A DNA stretch of 12,099 nucleotides from Clostridiales bacterium (GCA_004556965.1 SFFE01000039.1:1-12099); one strand, 5' to 3'. Numbered from the stretch's first letter, positions 1 to 7,226 are shown. The notes: generated from the letters alone by a model not told the origin. Numbers and translations are program-made.

Positions 1-99
1 CGCCGTAGACGTTCGTATACCGCAGGAAGATGGTGGCGATCTGCTCGCGGGTGATGGGGCTGTCCGGATCGAAGCGGTTGCCGCCCACGCCGTCCACGA
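1..99 (-). repeat. SLH-coding inverted repeat block 2, copy 1 (at window edge)
   Basis: These 99 bp encode most of SLH domain 2 (from VDGVGGNRFD to TNVYG) and match 5458-5556 perfectly in inverted orientation. Base 100 does not match base 5457. The left edge is the window edge, so the full length of the repeat is unknown. The partner copy ends exactly where the partner gene loses its reading frame. Confidence 0.95.
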
Positions 100-2605
100 T
101 GTGCTGGTCGGCCGCCCAGGCGACGGCGGCGTAGTAGTATGCGCCCGGCTCCACGTCATAAAACGGGACGTAATAGAGGGAATAGTCCGTGTCCACGTCG
201 GTCATGCGGTAGAGCATGGTGACGAGTTGGGCGCGGGTCGTCGTGCCGGTGGGGTTGACCGTTCCGTTGCCCATGCCGTTCATGATGCCGTTTTTCAGGC
301 AGTAGTCCAGACCCTCATGCGACCACCAATCCGGCGCGGGCATGTCGGTGAAGCCATAGCCGGGGCAGGACGGGCCGCCGGAGCAGGCCGTGGCCGGCAG
401 CGGATCGGTATACGTTTCGCCGCAGCGCGTGCAGGTGTAAAGGACGCACCCCTCCGAGGTGCTGGTCGGCTGCCGGACGGTCACGCCGCCGTCCCACGCG
501 TGGCCGAGCGCGGCGGTCGCATCCGTGCGGTCGCCGATCTCCGCGCCGCAGGTTTTGCAGACGTATTTCGTATAGCCCGTCTCCGTGCACGTCGGCGCGA
601 CGACGACCGCTTCCGGCGCATGGCCGGCGGCGGGGATGACGTCCGTCTTCGTTGTGCCGCAGACGGCGCAGGTGTATGTGCCCTGCCCGTCTTCCGTGCA
701 GGTGGGCGCGGTGATGGTCTCCGTCAGCTCATATTCGTGGCCGGCCGGCGCGGTGCCGGAGCCTTCCACGACGCCGAGCAGCGTGCCGCACACGGCGCAG
801 CGGCGCTCCGTATAGCCCATCCCGGTACACGTCGGCGGCACGACCACGTCCACCGGCGTGTGCGGGACCGAGTCCGTCACGTCGCGGTGCAGCACTTCGC
901 CGCAGTTGTCGCAGGTGTAGACGGTGTAGCCCTGCTCGGTGCAGGTGGGCGCGACGGTCTCGCCCTGCGTGAGCGTGCAGCCGTCCTTATCATGGCGGCA
1001 GAGGTTCCACGCCTCGGCGTTGTAGCCGTTCCACAGGCCGTCGGCGACGACCCAGGTTTCGTTGTCCTGGGGATAGTGGATGAGGATCACGCGCTTGACG
1101 AAGCTTGCGCCGGTCTCGTCCGCCGCCGTGACGGCAGGCGCGTCGCCGTAGCAGTAGGCGTCCGTCAGCGCGGTGCAGAGCGCAAACGCGCTGCTGCCGA
1201 TCGTCTGCGCCTCCGCGCCCGCGCGCAGGGAGACCTCCGTCAGCGCCGTGCAGCCGGAAAATGCGCGCTCGCCGATGTTCGTAACGCTGCCGGGCACGTC
1301 CAGCGCGGTCAGCGCTTCACAGCCGAGGAAGGCGCTGCCGCCGATCGTCTGCAGTCCGGCGGGCAGCGTCAGCTCCGCCAGCTTGAAGCAGCCGGAAAAG
1401 GCTTGCTCGCCGATGGCGGTGAGCGTGCCGGGCAGGTCGATGCGCTCCAGCAAAATGCACAGCGAGAACGCGCCTGCGCCGATCTCCGTGGTGGCCGGGG
1501 CGAGCGTCACGTCGGTCAGCCCGCACGCGCTGAAGCAGTCCTCCGGCACGACGGTGATCGCGTCGGGCAGCGCGATGGACGTGAGCAGCTCGCAGGAGCT
1601 GAACGCGCCCGTGCCGAGCGTCTGCAGCCCCTCCGGCAGCGTGACGCGCAGCAGCGCCTTGCAGTTGCTGAACGCATAGTCGCCGATGGCGGTGACCGTC
1701 TCCGGGATGGGCGCTTCCGTCAGCAGCTTGCAGCCGTAGAACGCGCGCTCGCCGATGGCGGTGACCGTGCCGTTGCAGGTCACGGAGCGCAGCGCCGCGC
1801 AGTTGGAAAAGCAGCCCGCCGGCACGGCCGTGACCGTCGCGGGCAGGGTGGCTTTCGTGAGCGCGTCGCAGCTTGCAAAGGCATAGGAGCCGAGAGCCTT
1901 CACCGTTTCGGGCACGACGGCGCCGGTCAGCCCGTCGCACCCGGCGAAGGCGTGCGAGCCGAGGGTCTGTACGCTGTCGGTCAGCGCCAGCGTCTGGAAC
2001 GCGTCGCACGCGGCCATGGCGTAGTCGCCGATGGCGGTCAGCGTCTCCGGCAGCGCCGGGAACGCCAGATTGTTGCACGCGGCGAGCGCGTAGCGCGGCA
2101 GCTCCGTCAACCCGGCGGGGAGCTGCATCGCGGTCAGCTCCGGCAGCGCGAAGAAAGCGAATTCGCCGATGTCCGTAACGGTGTCGGCGATCTCGACGCG
2201 CTGGATGCCGGTGGTCTTGATGAGCGCAAGGTCGATGCTCACGACGTTTTTGAGGTTCCACCACGGCGGCAGTACGCCCGTGGTGAAGTCAAAATCCTCC
2301 ATCGCGCCGCTGCCGGTGATCGTCAGCACGCCGTCTTCGACGCTCCAATGGAGGTTGTCGCCCTCCGTGCCGAAATCGCCGGACGTCTCCGTCGTCGCGG
2401 CGGCGGTGAGGATGGCGCTCACGTCCAGATTCTTCAGATCCAGCTCGTCGAGCAGCTCCTTGTCAAAATACTTGTCCAGCGCGGACTTCGTCGCTTTGCT
2501 GACCGCGTCGTCGATCAGCCCGGCCGACGCATTCACAGTCAGCCCGGAAAGCAGCGCCGCGACCATGCAGACGGCCAGCAGCAGAGACAACAGTCGTTTC
2601 TTCAT
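1..2605 (-). CDS. SLH-anchored BspA-type leucine-rich-repeat surface protein (3' end outside window)
   Basis: This is a secreted cell-surface protein, probably adhesin-like, held to the wall by SLH domains that bind secondary cell-wall polymer. 868 codons are visible and the C-terminus lies beyond position 1. Residues 1-28 are a signal peptide (MKKRLLSLLL start, hydrophobic core, NASA cleavage region). The segment ending GSGAMEDFD is the usual lead-in to BspA-type repeats. About 130-485 are LRR_5-like repeats of the form IGxxAFxxCxxL. About 545-735 hold four PTCTxxGYTxYxCxxCG repeats and one degenerate copy, which look like small zinc-ribbon or structural Cys pairs. From about 740 there are one full and one nearly full SLH domain (FTDMPAPDWW; RFDPDSPITREQ). 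Two adjacent ATGs exist; the second (2605) was chosen because GGGAGG at 2612-2617 is 6 nt away, against 3 nt for 2608. It diverges from a paralogue at 2967. The ligand is unknown. Confidence 0.9.
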   Translation of the reverse strand, partial: MKKRLLSLLLAVCMVAALLSGLTVNASAGLIDDAVSKATKSALDKYFDKELLDELDLKNLDVSAILTAAATTETSGDFGTEGDNLHWSVEDGVLTITGSGAMEDFDFTTGVLPPWWNLKNVVSIDLALIKTTGIQRVEIADTVTDIGEFAFFALPELTAMQLPAGLTELPRYALAACNNLAFPALPETLTAIGDYAMAACDAFQTLALTDSVQTLGSHAFAGCDGLTGAVVPETVKALGSYAFASCDALTKATLPATVTAVPAGCFSNCAALRSVTCNGTVTAIGERAFYGCKLLTEAPIPETVTAIGDYAFSNCKALLRVTLPEGLQTLGTGAFSSCELLTSIALPDAITVVPEDCFSACGLTDVTLAPATTEIGAGAFSLCILLERIDLPGTLTAIGEQAFSGCFKLAELTLPAGLQTIGGSAFLGCEALTALDVPGSVTNIGERAFSGCTALTEVSLRAGAEAQTIGSSAFALCTALTDAYCYGDAPAVTAADETGASFVKRVILIHYPQDNETWVVADGLWNGYNAEAWNLCRHDKDGCTLTQGETVAPTCTEQGYTVYTCDNCGEVLHRDVTDSVPHTPVDVVVPPTCTGMGYTERRCAVCGTLLGVVEGSGTAPAGHEYELTETITAPTCTEDGQGTYTCAVCGTTKTDVIPAAGHAPEAVVVAPTCTETGYTKYVCKTCGAEIGDRTDATAALGHAWDGGVTVRQPTSTSEGCVLYTCTRCGETYTDPLPATACSGGPSCPGYGFTDMPAPDWWSHEGLDYCLKNGIMNGMGNGTVNPTGTTTRAQLVTMLYRMTDVDTDYSLYYVPFYDVEPGAYYYAAVAWAADQHIVDGVGGNRFDPDSPITREQIATIFLRYTNVYG
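203..427 (-). repeat. SLH-coding inverted repeat block 1, copy 1
   Basis: This 225-bp block encodes the end of the last Cys-x-x-Cys repeat and SLH domain 1. By direct alignment it matches 5103-5327 in inverted orientation with 4 mismatches and no gaps. The DNA on either side (100-202 against 5328-5457) is clearly diverged. That pattern suggests recent gene conversion between the paralogues rather than simple descent from a duplication. Confidence 0.95.
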
Positions 2606-2623
2606 CATGAACCTCCCTGATCT

Positions 2624-2657
2624 CCCGCCCGCCTGCGCGGGCGGGGATGCTTTTTTT
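2624..2657. other. GC-rich hairpin with T-tract in the leader of the left surface-protein gene
   Basis: There is a perfect 9-bp stem, CCCGCCCGC (2624-2632) with GCGGGCGGG (2637-2645), and a 4-nt loop. Read on the plus strand it is followed by GATGC and seven Ts, the shape of an intrinsic terminator. In the minus-strand mRNA the same hairpin sits just upstream of the GGGAGG ribosome binding site and has no U-tract. It may stop antisense transcription, or act as a leader structure affecting translation or mRNA stability. Confidence 0.5.
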
Positions 2658-2687
2658 GCAAAACGTGGTGCTTTTACTTAATTTATT

Positions 2688-2716
2688 ACTATACCATGCG
2701 GCACCGGCGCTTTCAA
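2688..2716 (-). promoter_or_regulatory. sigma-A-type promoter of the left surface-protein gene
   Basis: Read on the minus strand, TTGAAA (2711-2716) lies 17 bp from TATAGT (2688-2693). Each hexamer has 5 of 6 consensus bases. The predicted start near 2681 gives a leader of about 75 nt that contains the GC-rich hairpin at 2624-2645. No other candidate in the region is as good. Confidence 0.75.
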
Positions 2717-2822
2717 ACCCCATGTGAAGCGCGGAAGAAAAATTGTGGAATTGTTACATTTTTGAAACAAATTTTTGTAGAGTTTTTCTCTTTGAAACCG
2801 GCCGACCGGCGGCGCGCGCCGC

Positions 2823-2851
2823 TTGCAAAAAAGCGGAAGGTCTTGTATACT
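2823..2851 (+). promoter_or_regulatory. sigma-A-type promoter of the right surface-protein gene
   Basis: TTGCAA (2823-2828) and TATACT (2846-2851) are separated by 17 bp. Transcription would start near 2858, giving a leader of about 108 nt. A small GCCC/GGGC hairpin lies just upstream of the ribosome binding site AAGGAGA (2954-2960). The two divergent -35 boxes are about 106 bp apart, with A+T-rich DNA between them, so a shared regulator could act on both genes. Confidence 0.75.
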
Positions 2852-2966
2852 GATTCCATATCCGATGTTTGTGCGTTTCAAATTATTTTAATGGTGTGCT
2901 GCTAAAGTACGGTGGAAACGCTGCGAAGAGAATCAAGCCCCGCGCGGGCAGAGAAGGAGAATGTAT

Positions 2967-5609
2967 ATGAAGAAACGGTTGCTGTCTCTGCTTCTGGTAC
3001 TGGTGATGGCTGTGTCGCTGTTTTCCGGCCTGAGCATGAACGCCTCGGCGGACGACCTCATCGCCGACTGGATTCAGAACGATCAGATCATCGGCAAAGT
3101 CGTTGAAAAGCTTTTCGATGCAGAAAACATCGTCTATCACGGCTATTGCGGCGACACCAACGGCGGCACGACGGCCGGGTCCTATGTCCAGTTTGACATT
3201 TATGAGGTCACGAACCCCACCGCCATCGGAGAAGAACACCTTCAGGAAATCTTTGATACCGCCGGCTACGATCCCGATCAGCAGTACTATGGCATCTGGA
3301 TCTACGGCAACGGCGCCATGGAGGATTATGACCACATCACCAAGAAATCGCCGTGGAGCGGCGCCATCACGCTGACGGGCGGCACACGCGCGGGCGAGAC
3401 GGTGGACATGGAGGAGTTGCTGGTCGTGGCCTACATCGAGGGCGCGAACGCAGAGCACGGCTATGCCGCCGGCGTCACCACGGTCGGCAAGGACGCGTTC
3501 TGGGGACAGGACCTGCTGACCGCCGTGTTCCTCGGCAACTCCGTGGATAAGATCAAGGCGCGGGCGTTTGAGTCCTGCGATCTGCTGGCCGCGATCAACA
3601 TGCCGAACGCGCTCACCAAAATTGAAGACCGCGCCTTTTACGCCTGCGACAAGCTGACCTTCGTGCGTGCGCGCGCGACGAAGATCGACGAAATCGGCAA
3701 GCGCGCGTTCTTCAGCTGCACGTTCCTCGCGGATGTGGAGCTGCCGTACACGCTGAAGACGATCGGCGAGTACGCCTTTGCATGGGATCGCATCCTCGGC
3801 GAGAAAAACCTCGTGCTGCCCAACGGCCTGACGACGATCGGCGAGGGCGCGTTCGCCTTCTGCACGCACTTTTCGAAGCTGAACATTCCCACCAGCGTCA
3901 CGACCATCGGCCCCTATGCGTTCCTCGGCGCATACAGCCTTTCCGAGCTGACCTTCACGGCGGGCGGAACGCAGGCGCTGACGATCGGCACGGGCGCGTT
4001 TGCCGCGAACTATGAACTCCCGGAGGTCCACTTTGACGACCGCGTGCAGAGCATCGGCGTGTCCGCCTTCGGCGCGTGCGAGAAGCTGGCGCGGGTGTCG
4101 TTCGGCACCGGCATCAACCGCATTGCCGAGCGCGCGTTCACGAGCATGATGAGCGACGCGTACACCGTCGCTGCGATCATTGCTGAGATTCGGGAGATCG
4201 GCGACCCGTCGGGCGATCTCGACCAGTTCCTCCAGTCGAAGACCAAGATCACCCCGCTGGAGCATGCCGCGTTCCGCGGCAATCCGTGCGGCGTTACCGC
4301 GGCGGACGATGCGGCGCGCACCTTCCCGGCCGACTGCCTGATCCACTATCCGGAGGGCAACCTCAACTGGATTGCCGCCGTCACGAAGGACGGTAAGTGG
4401 CAGGGCTACCAGACCGACTATTACTGGACGGGGCACTTCCACGAATTCGAGGAGACGGTCACCAGCGAGGCGACCTGCACGCAGGACGGCAACACCCACC
4501 GCGCCTGCACCGTGAACGACTGCGGTTATGAGGACGATGTGCCCATCGCGGCGCTCGGCCACGATTACCAGCCCTACAACTCCTTCGACCCCACCTGCAC
4601 GGAGGGCGGCGGCACGTTTGAACAGTGCGCGCGCTGCGGCGATATCATCCAGACCGAGGAGACCGAACCGCTCGGCCATGACGAGAGCAAGTGCACCCGC
4701 GTCGAGCCGACGTGCACGGAGCCGGGCCGGGTGCAGGGCACGTGCGCGCGCTGCGGCGAGCCGATCGACTATGTCATCCCCGCCACGGGGCACCGTGTCC
4801 CCAGCGCGACGGTCATCCGGGAGGCCACCTGCACAGAGACCGGTCTGGCGCGCGGCCTCTGCGCCGACTGCGGCAAGACCGTCGAGCAGGTGATCCCCAC
4901 CACCGACCACACGCTTGTGACGCAGCCGGCCGTCGCGGCCACCTGCACGACCGCCGGCAAGACGGCGGGCAGCTACTGCTCCGTGTGCGGCACGGTGGTG
5001 CAGAAGCAGGAGACCGTCCCGGCCTTCGGCCATGACTATGCCGAGACGGAGCGCGTCCCCGCCACCGCTGCGACGGATGGATACGTGACCTACACCTGCA
5101 ACCGCTGCGGCGAAACGTATACCGATCCGCTGCCGGCCACGGTCTGCTCCGGCGGCCCGTCCTGCCCCGGCTATGGCTTCACCGACATGCCCGCGCCGGA
5201 TTGGTGGTCGCATAAGGGTCTGGACTACTGCCTGAAAAACGGCATCATGAACGGCATGGGCAACGGAACGGTCAACCCCACCGGCACGACGACCCGCGCC
5301 CAGCTTGTCACCATGCTCTACCGCATGGCGGGTGAGCCGGCAGGTCAGATCATCGGCGGCGGCTACATGGAATACAGCAAGCTCCGCAGCCCGTTTACCG
5401 ACACGCCGCGCGACCAGTATTACTTCAACGCGGTCATGTGGGCGTATTATAACGGCGTCGTGGACGGCGTGGGCGGCAACCGCTTCGATCCGGACAGCCC
5501 CATCACCCGCGAGCAGATCGCCACCATCTTCCTGCGGTATACGAACGTCTACGGCGCCGCAGGGCGACGCCAAGCGCGATCAGGTCGCGACGATCATCAT
5601 GCGCTATGA
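2967..5609 (+). CDS. SLH-anchored BspA-type leucine-rich-repeat surface protein, C-terminus frame-shifted
   Basis: This is a paralogue of the divergent gene on the left with the same order of parts and a presumed role as a wall-bound surface protein. The start at 2967 is chosen over the in-frame ATG at 2961 because AAGGAGA (2954-2960) leaves no room for 2961. Residues 1-28 are a signal peptide ending NASA. The GNGAMEDYD segment is near residue 120. About 160-430 are IGxxAFxxC leucine-rich repeats. About 455-500 form a spacer rich in aromatic residues. About 500-724 contain six repeats of the PTCTxxG...CxxCG type, the last degenerate. SLH 1 starts near 728 and SLH 2 ends near 863. After TNVYG the frame runs into AAGRRQARSGRDDHHAL and stops, giving 880 aa. 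The expected SLH 3 ending follows in another frame up to 5631, so this copy is truncated, recombined or misassembled. Confidence 0.88.
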   Translation: MKKRLLSLLLVLVMAVSLFSGLSMNASADDLIADWIQNDQIIGKVVEKLFDAENIVYHGYCGDTNGGTTAGSYVQFDIYEVTNPTAIGEEHLQEIFDTAGYDPDQQYYGIWIYGNGAMEDYDHITKKSPWSGAITLTGGTRAGETVDMEELLVVAYIEGANAEHGYAAGVTTVGKDAFWGQDLLTAVFLGNSVDKIKARAFESCDLLAAINMPNALTKIEDRAFYACDKLTFVRARATKIDEIGKRAFFSCTFLADVELPYTLKTIGEYAFAWDRILGEKNLVLPNGLTTIGEGAFAFCTHFSKLNIPTSVTTIGPYAFLGAYSLSELTFTAGGTQALTIGTGAFAANYELPEVHFDDRVQSIGVSAFGACEKLARVSFGTGINRIAERAFTSMMSDAYTVAAIIAEIREIGDPSGDLDQFLQSKTKITPLEHAAFRGNPCGVTAADDAARTFPADCLIHYPEGNLNWIAAVTKDGKWQGYQTDYYWTGHFHEFEETVTSEATCTQDGNTHRACTVNDCGYEDDVPIAALGHDYQPYNSFDPTCTEGGGTFEQCARCGDIIQTEETEPLGHDESKCTRVEPTCTEPGRVQGTCARCGEPIDYVIPATGHRVPSATVIREATCTETGLARGLCADCGKTVEQVIPTTDHTLVTQPAVAATCTTAGKTAGSYCSVCGTVVQKQETVPAFGHDYAETERVPATAATDGYVTYTCNRCGETYTDPLPATVCSGGPSCPGYGFTDMPAPDWWSHKGLDYCLKNGIMNGMGNGTVNPTGTTTRAQLVTMLYRMAGEPAGQIIGGGYMEYSKLRSPFTDTPRDQYYFNAVMWAYYNGVVDGVGGNRFDPDSPITREQIATIFLRYTNVYGAAGRRQARSGRDDHHAL
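5103..5327 (+). repeat. SLH-coding inverted repeat block 1, copy 2
   Basis: Partner of 203-427: 225 bp, 4 mismatches, no gaps, opposite orientation. It encodes the last Cys-x-x-Cys repeat and SLH domain 1 of the right-hand surface protein. Two of the four differences lie in one short stretch (CAGCTT against CAACTC). Confidence 0.95.
5458..5556 (+). repeat. SLH-coding inverted repeat block 2, copy 2
   Basis: Partner of 1-99: a perfect 99-bp match in opposite orientation, encoding most of SLH domain 2. Its right end, 5556, is both the last base matched by the window edge and the point where the gene loses its correct reading frame. Confidence 0.95.
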
Positions 5610-5631
5610 GCTGAATATCGTGCAGAAATAA
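5557..5631 (+). pseudogene. Displaced end of a third SLH domain
   Basis: In the frame ending at TAA 5629-5631, this stretch reads PQGDAKRDQVATIIMRY and then ELNIVQK. The PQGDA-R-QVATIIMR pattern is the usual last line of the third SLH domain in clostridial surface proteins. It is one frame away from the upstream gene. The first two-thirds of SLH 3, roughly 40-50 residues, is absent. The stretch is therefore either the scar of a deletion with frame loss or a chimeric assembly join. Confidence 0.8.
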
Positions 5632-5647
5632 CGCAACCACAAATGCA

Positions 5648-5682
5648 GACCGGGCAAGCCGTTTGGCTTGCCCGGTCTTTTT
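5648..5682 (+). terminator. Intrinsic terminator of the right surface-protein gene
   Basis: A perfect 13-bp stem, GACCGGGCAAGCC (5648-5660) with its complement at 5665-5677, has a GTTT loop and is followed by five Ts (5678-5682). It lies 16 nt after the TAA at 5631. Its position suits a gene that once ended at 5631, which supports the displaced SLH tail as the true end. Confidence 0.93.
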
Positions 5683-5712
5683 GCGCCGCTGCGGATGAGG
5701 TGGCCTGCGCGA

Positions 5713-5981
5713 CGCACATTGGGTAATCCACCCCATTTCTTTCTGCTCGTGCAGAGCGTCAGAGTGGACACGTTCCATTGCGCTTTCGCCGGAAGGCGAA
5801 AGCTTCATATCCACTCCTCCACTCTTCCTTTCCCAGCCGCAAGTCAAGCTTGCGGCTGGGTAAGGAAGAACGGGGAAATGGACAAGGTGAATTGCCGCGC
5901 AGCGGCAAGAGAGGGTGGTCTGGACCATGTGGAGCTTTCCGGCTTGTCCGGGAAGCGAAACGGAATGCGCCCGTTCTGACG
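5713..5981. repeat. Modular hairpin repeat, copy A (non-coding)
   Basis: The gap between the convergent genes is filled by a hairpin array. The first 60 bp (5713-5772) are identical to 7722-7781 in copy B. Stems follow: 5782-5790 with 5795-5803; 5832-5843 with 5849-5860, extended outward by CTTCCTT/AAGGAAG to 5824-5868; 5892-5898 with 5902-5908; 5916-5920 with 5923-5927; and 5934-5942 with 5948-5956. The linker after the last stem ends in CGTTCTGACG, a motif also found in copy B and, inverted, at the start of A. Bases 5851-5877 match 7920-7946. Short open frames through it look accidental. The element runs up to the stop codon of the next gene. Confidence 0.85.
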
Positions 5982-7088
5982 TCAGACGTAGATCGTGACC
6001 GTATACAGCGCGCTCTGCAGCGAATACGTCCATGTAACGGAGCCGCGCCCCGCGAGACCGAGCGCGCGCAGGATATCCGCCGCCTCCCGGAGGTCGAACA
6101 GGCGGAAGGTCACGGCGTCGTACACCGCGCCGTCGGCGCAGCGGAAGGTGAGCACGTTGCTCCCCTGCTCCACCTGCGGCCGCAGGATGGCGAGGATGGC
6201 GGCGTTGCTGTCCTCCGTGAGGATATAGCCCTCGCGGACATAGTAGTTCGCAGCGTTCGCGCCGGTCTGCACCGCGTCGGCGGGGCGGTTGGGCGTGTGC
6301 GTCGCGTCGAAGTCCGCCGATGTGACAGCGAACCAGTCGTGCTTCAAGTATTCCGCGCCGAGCGCGTCGTACCGGTCGGAATTGTCCCACGTGGGGTCGA
6401 AGTAATACGCCGCGCCGTCAAGCACCGCAAGATTCCACGCATGCCCAGTCGTCTGCCCGCCCTCCGCCGCCGTGCCGGTGACGGTGCGCGCGGCGATGCC
6501 TGCGCGCGTGAGCAGGAACGTGTACGCGTCGGCAATGCCGCCGCACACCGCGCTGCCCTCGCAGATCGCGGCGTAGGCCGTCTGGTCGTAGCCCTCGCGC
6601 TCGGCGTAGGTGACATGCGTCTGCAGCCAGTCGTAGAGATACAGCGCCGTTTCATAGTCGCCCGCAGGCGCGCCGGCGAGCACCGCGTCCGCTGCGTCGC
6701 AGAGCGCGGCGTAGCGCGCGGGGCCGTCGTCATACAGCCAGCGGAAGGTGATCTCCACCGTCGTGGTCAGGACGGTGGACGCCGTGAGATGGTAGCCCGT
6801 GCACCAGAACAGCTCCGGGTCGTCCAGCAGCTCGCCGAGGCAGGCCTCCACCGTTTCCAGCGGGCAGCCGCGCACCGTGACGGTATCGCTCTGCCGCTCG
6901 ATCGCATCGCGCAGCACGGCGGCCACCTCCGGATTCGCCGTGCAGTTGGGCGCCGCGTCCGGAAGCTGCGCGCCGCTGCCGCCCACGACGGCGGGCGCCG
7001 GGGCGCTCGCGCGGTTTAAAACGCCGCAGCCGCCCAGAGCCGCCAGCAGCGCCAGCGCAAGGCATACGGCAAGGAATCGTTGTCTCAT
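5982..7088 (-). CDS. Transglutaminase-like lipoprotein
   Basis: This is a membrane-anchored exported protein of 368 aa with a transglutaminase-like (papain-fold) core. A lipoprotein signal peptide with lipobox LGGC puts the lipidated cysteine at residue 21. The family triad is visible: Cys182 in GSAVCGGIADAY, His216 in TTGHAWN and Asp231 in YYFDPTWD, with the normal spacing. The region before it (about 50-140) and the C-terminal part (about 270-368, probably beta-rich) are not recognised. Members act as proteases or amide cross-linking/hydrolysing enzymes, often on cell-wall or surface proteins; the substrate here is unknown. The start is fixed by GGGAGG (7095-7100) 6 nt upstream. The stop codon lies within a 12-bp palindrome (5975-5986) at the edge of repeat A. 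The adjacent surface-protein locus suggests, but does not prove, an envelope role. Confidence 0.9.
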   Translation of the reverse strand: MRQRFLAVCLALALLAALGGCGVLNRASAPAPAVVGGSGAQLPDAAPNCTANPEVAAVLRDAIERQSDTVTVRGCPLETVEACLGELLDDPELFWCTGYHLTASTVLTTTVEITFRWLYDDGPARYAALCDAADAVLAGAPAGDYETALYLYDWLQTHVTYAEREGYDQTAYAAICEGSAVCGGIADAYTFLLTRAGIAARTVTGTAAEGGQTTGHAWNLAVLDGAAYYFDPTWDNSDRYDALGAEYLKHDWFAVTSADFDATHTPNRPADAVQTGANAANYYVREGYILTEDSNAAILAILRPQVEQGSNVLTFRCADGAVYDAVTFRLFDLREAADILRALGLAGRGSVTWTYSLQSALYTVTIYV

Positions 7089-7111
7089 ACAGCACCTCCC
7101 TGTCCGCCCTC

Positions 7112-7120
7112 ATTGTAACA
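7112..7120 (-). promoter_or_regulatory. Extended -10 promoter of the transglutaminase-like lipoprotein gene
   Basis: Read on the minus strand, TGTTACAAT (7120 to 7112) is an extended -10 element, TG-N-TACAAT. No good -35 box sits at the right distance, which is common for extended -10 promoters. The expected start near 7105 would leave a short leader of about 17 nt containing the GGGAGG site. Confidence 0.55.
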
Positions 7121-7140
7121 CATCCCGCGCAATTTTGGGG

Positions 7141-7169
7141 TAGAAATCGCGCAGGAAATCTGCTATAGT
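7141..7169 (+). promoter_or_regulatory. sigma-A-type promoter of the 104-aa protein gene
   Basis: TAGAAA (7141-7146) lies 17 bp from TATAGT (7164-7169). The -35 box has 4 of 6 consensus bases and the -10 box 5 of 6. Transcription would start near 7176, leaving a leader of about 79 nt. The start points of the two divergent genes here are only about 70 bp apart. Confidence 0.65.
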
Positions 7170-7178
7170 ATGTTATTA

Positions 7179-7226
7179 TGCCCGTTGTGGGCAGTCCATT
7201 TTGAAAGCCAACCGGCCCCCGGCCGG
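7179..7226 (+). other. Structured leader of the 104-aa protein gene
   Basis: Two hairpins lie between the predicted transcription start and the ribosome binding site: TGCCC/GGGCA (7179-7193, 5-nt loop) and CCGGCC/GGCCGG (7212-7226, 3-nt loop). The first begins almost at the 5' end of the message, where such stems can protect RNA from decay. No known riboswitch pattern is recognised. Confidence 0.4.

Noticed and set aside
101..2620. Plus-strand open frame of 839 codons opposite the left surface-protein gene
   Set aside because: The translation is Arg/Ala/Gly/His-rich low-complexity sequence with no family signs, while the minus strand gives a signal peptide, LRRs and SLH domains. It is an antisense shadow allowed by the high G+C content.
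2961..2966. Upstream ATG as start of the right surface-protein gene
   Set aside because: It abuts the ribosome binding site with no spacer; the next ATG at 2967 has normal spacing and gives the same MKKRLLSLLL start as the paralogue.
2883..5573. Minus-strand open frame of 896 codons opposite the right surface-protein gene
   Set aside because: Same reasoning; its similarity to the other antisense frame only reflects the duplication of the real genes.
5778..7019. Plus-strand 413-codon frame opposite the transglutaminase-like gene
   Set aside because: Starts inside repeat A, Arg-rich with no recognisable domain; the minus strand has a lipobox and an intact catalytic triad.
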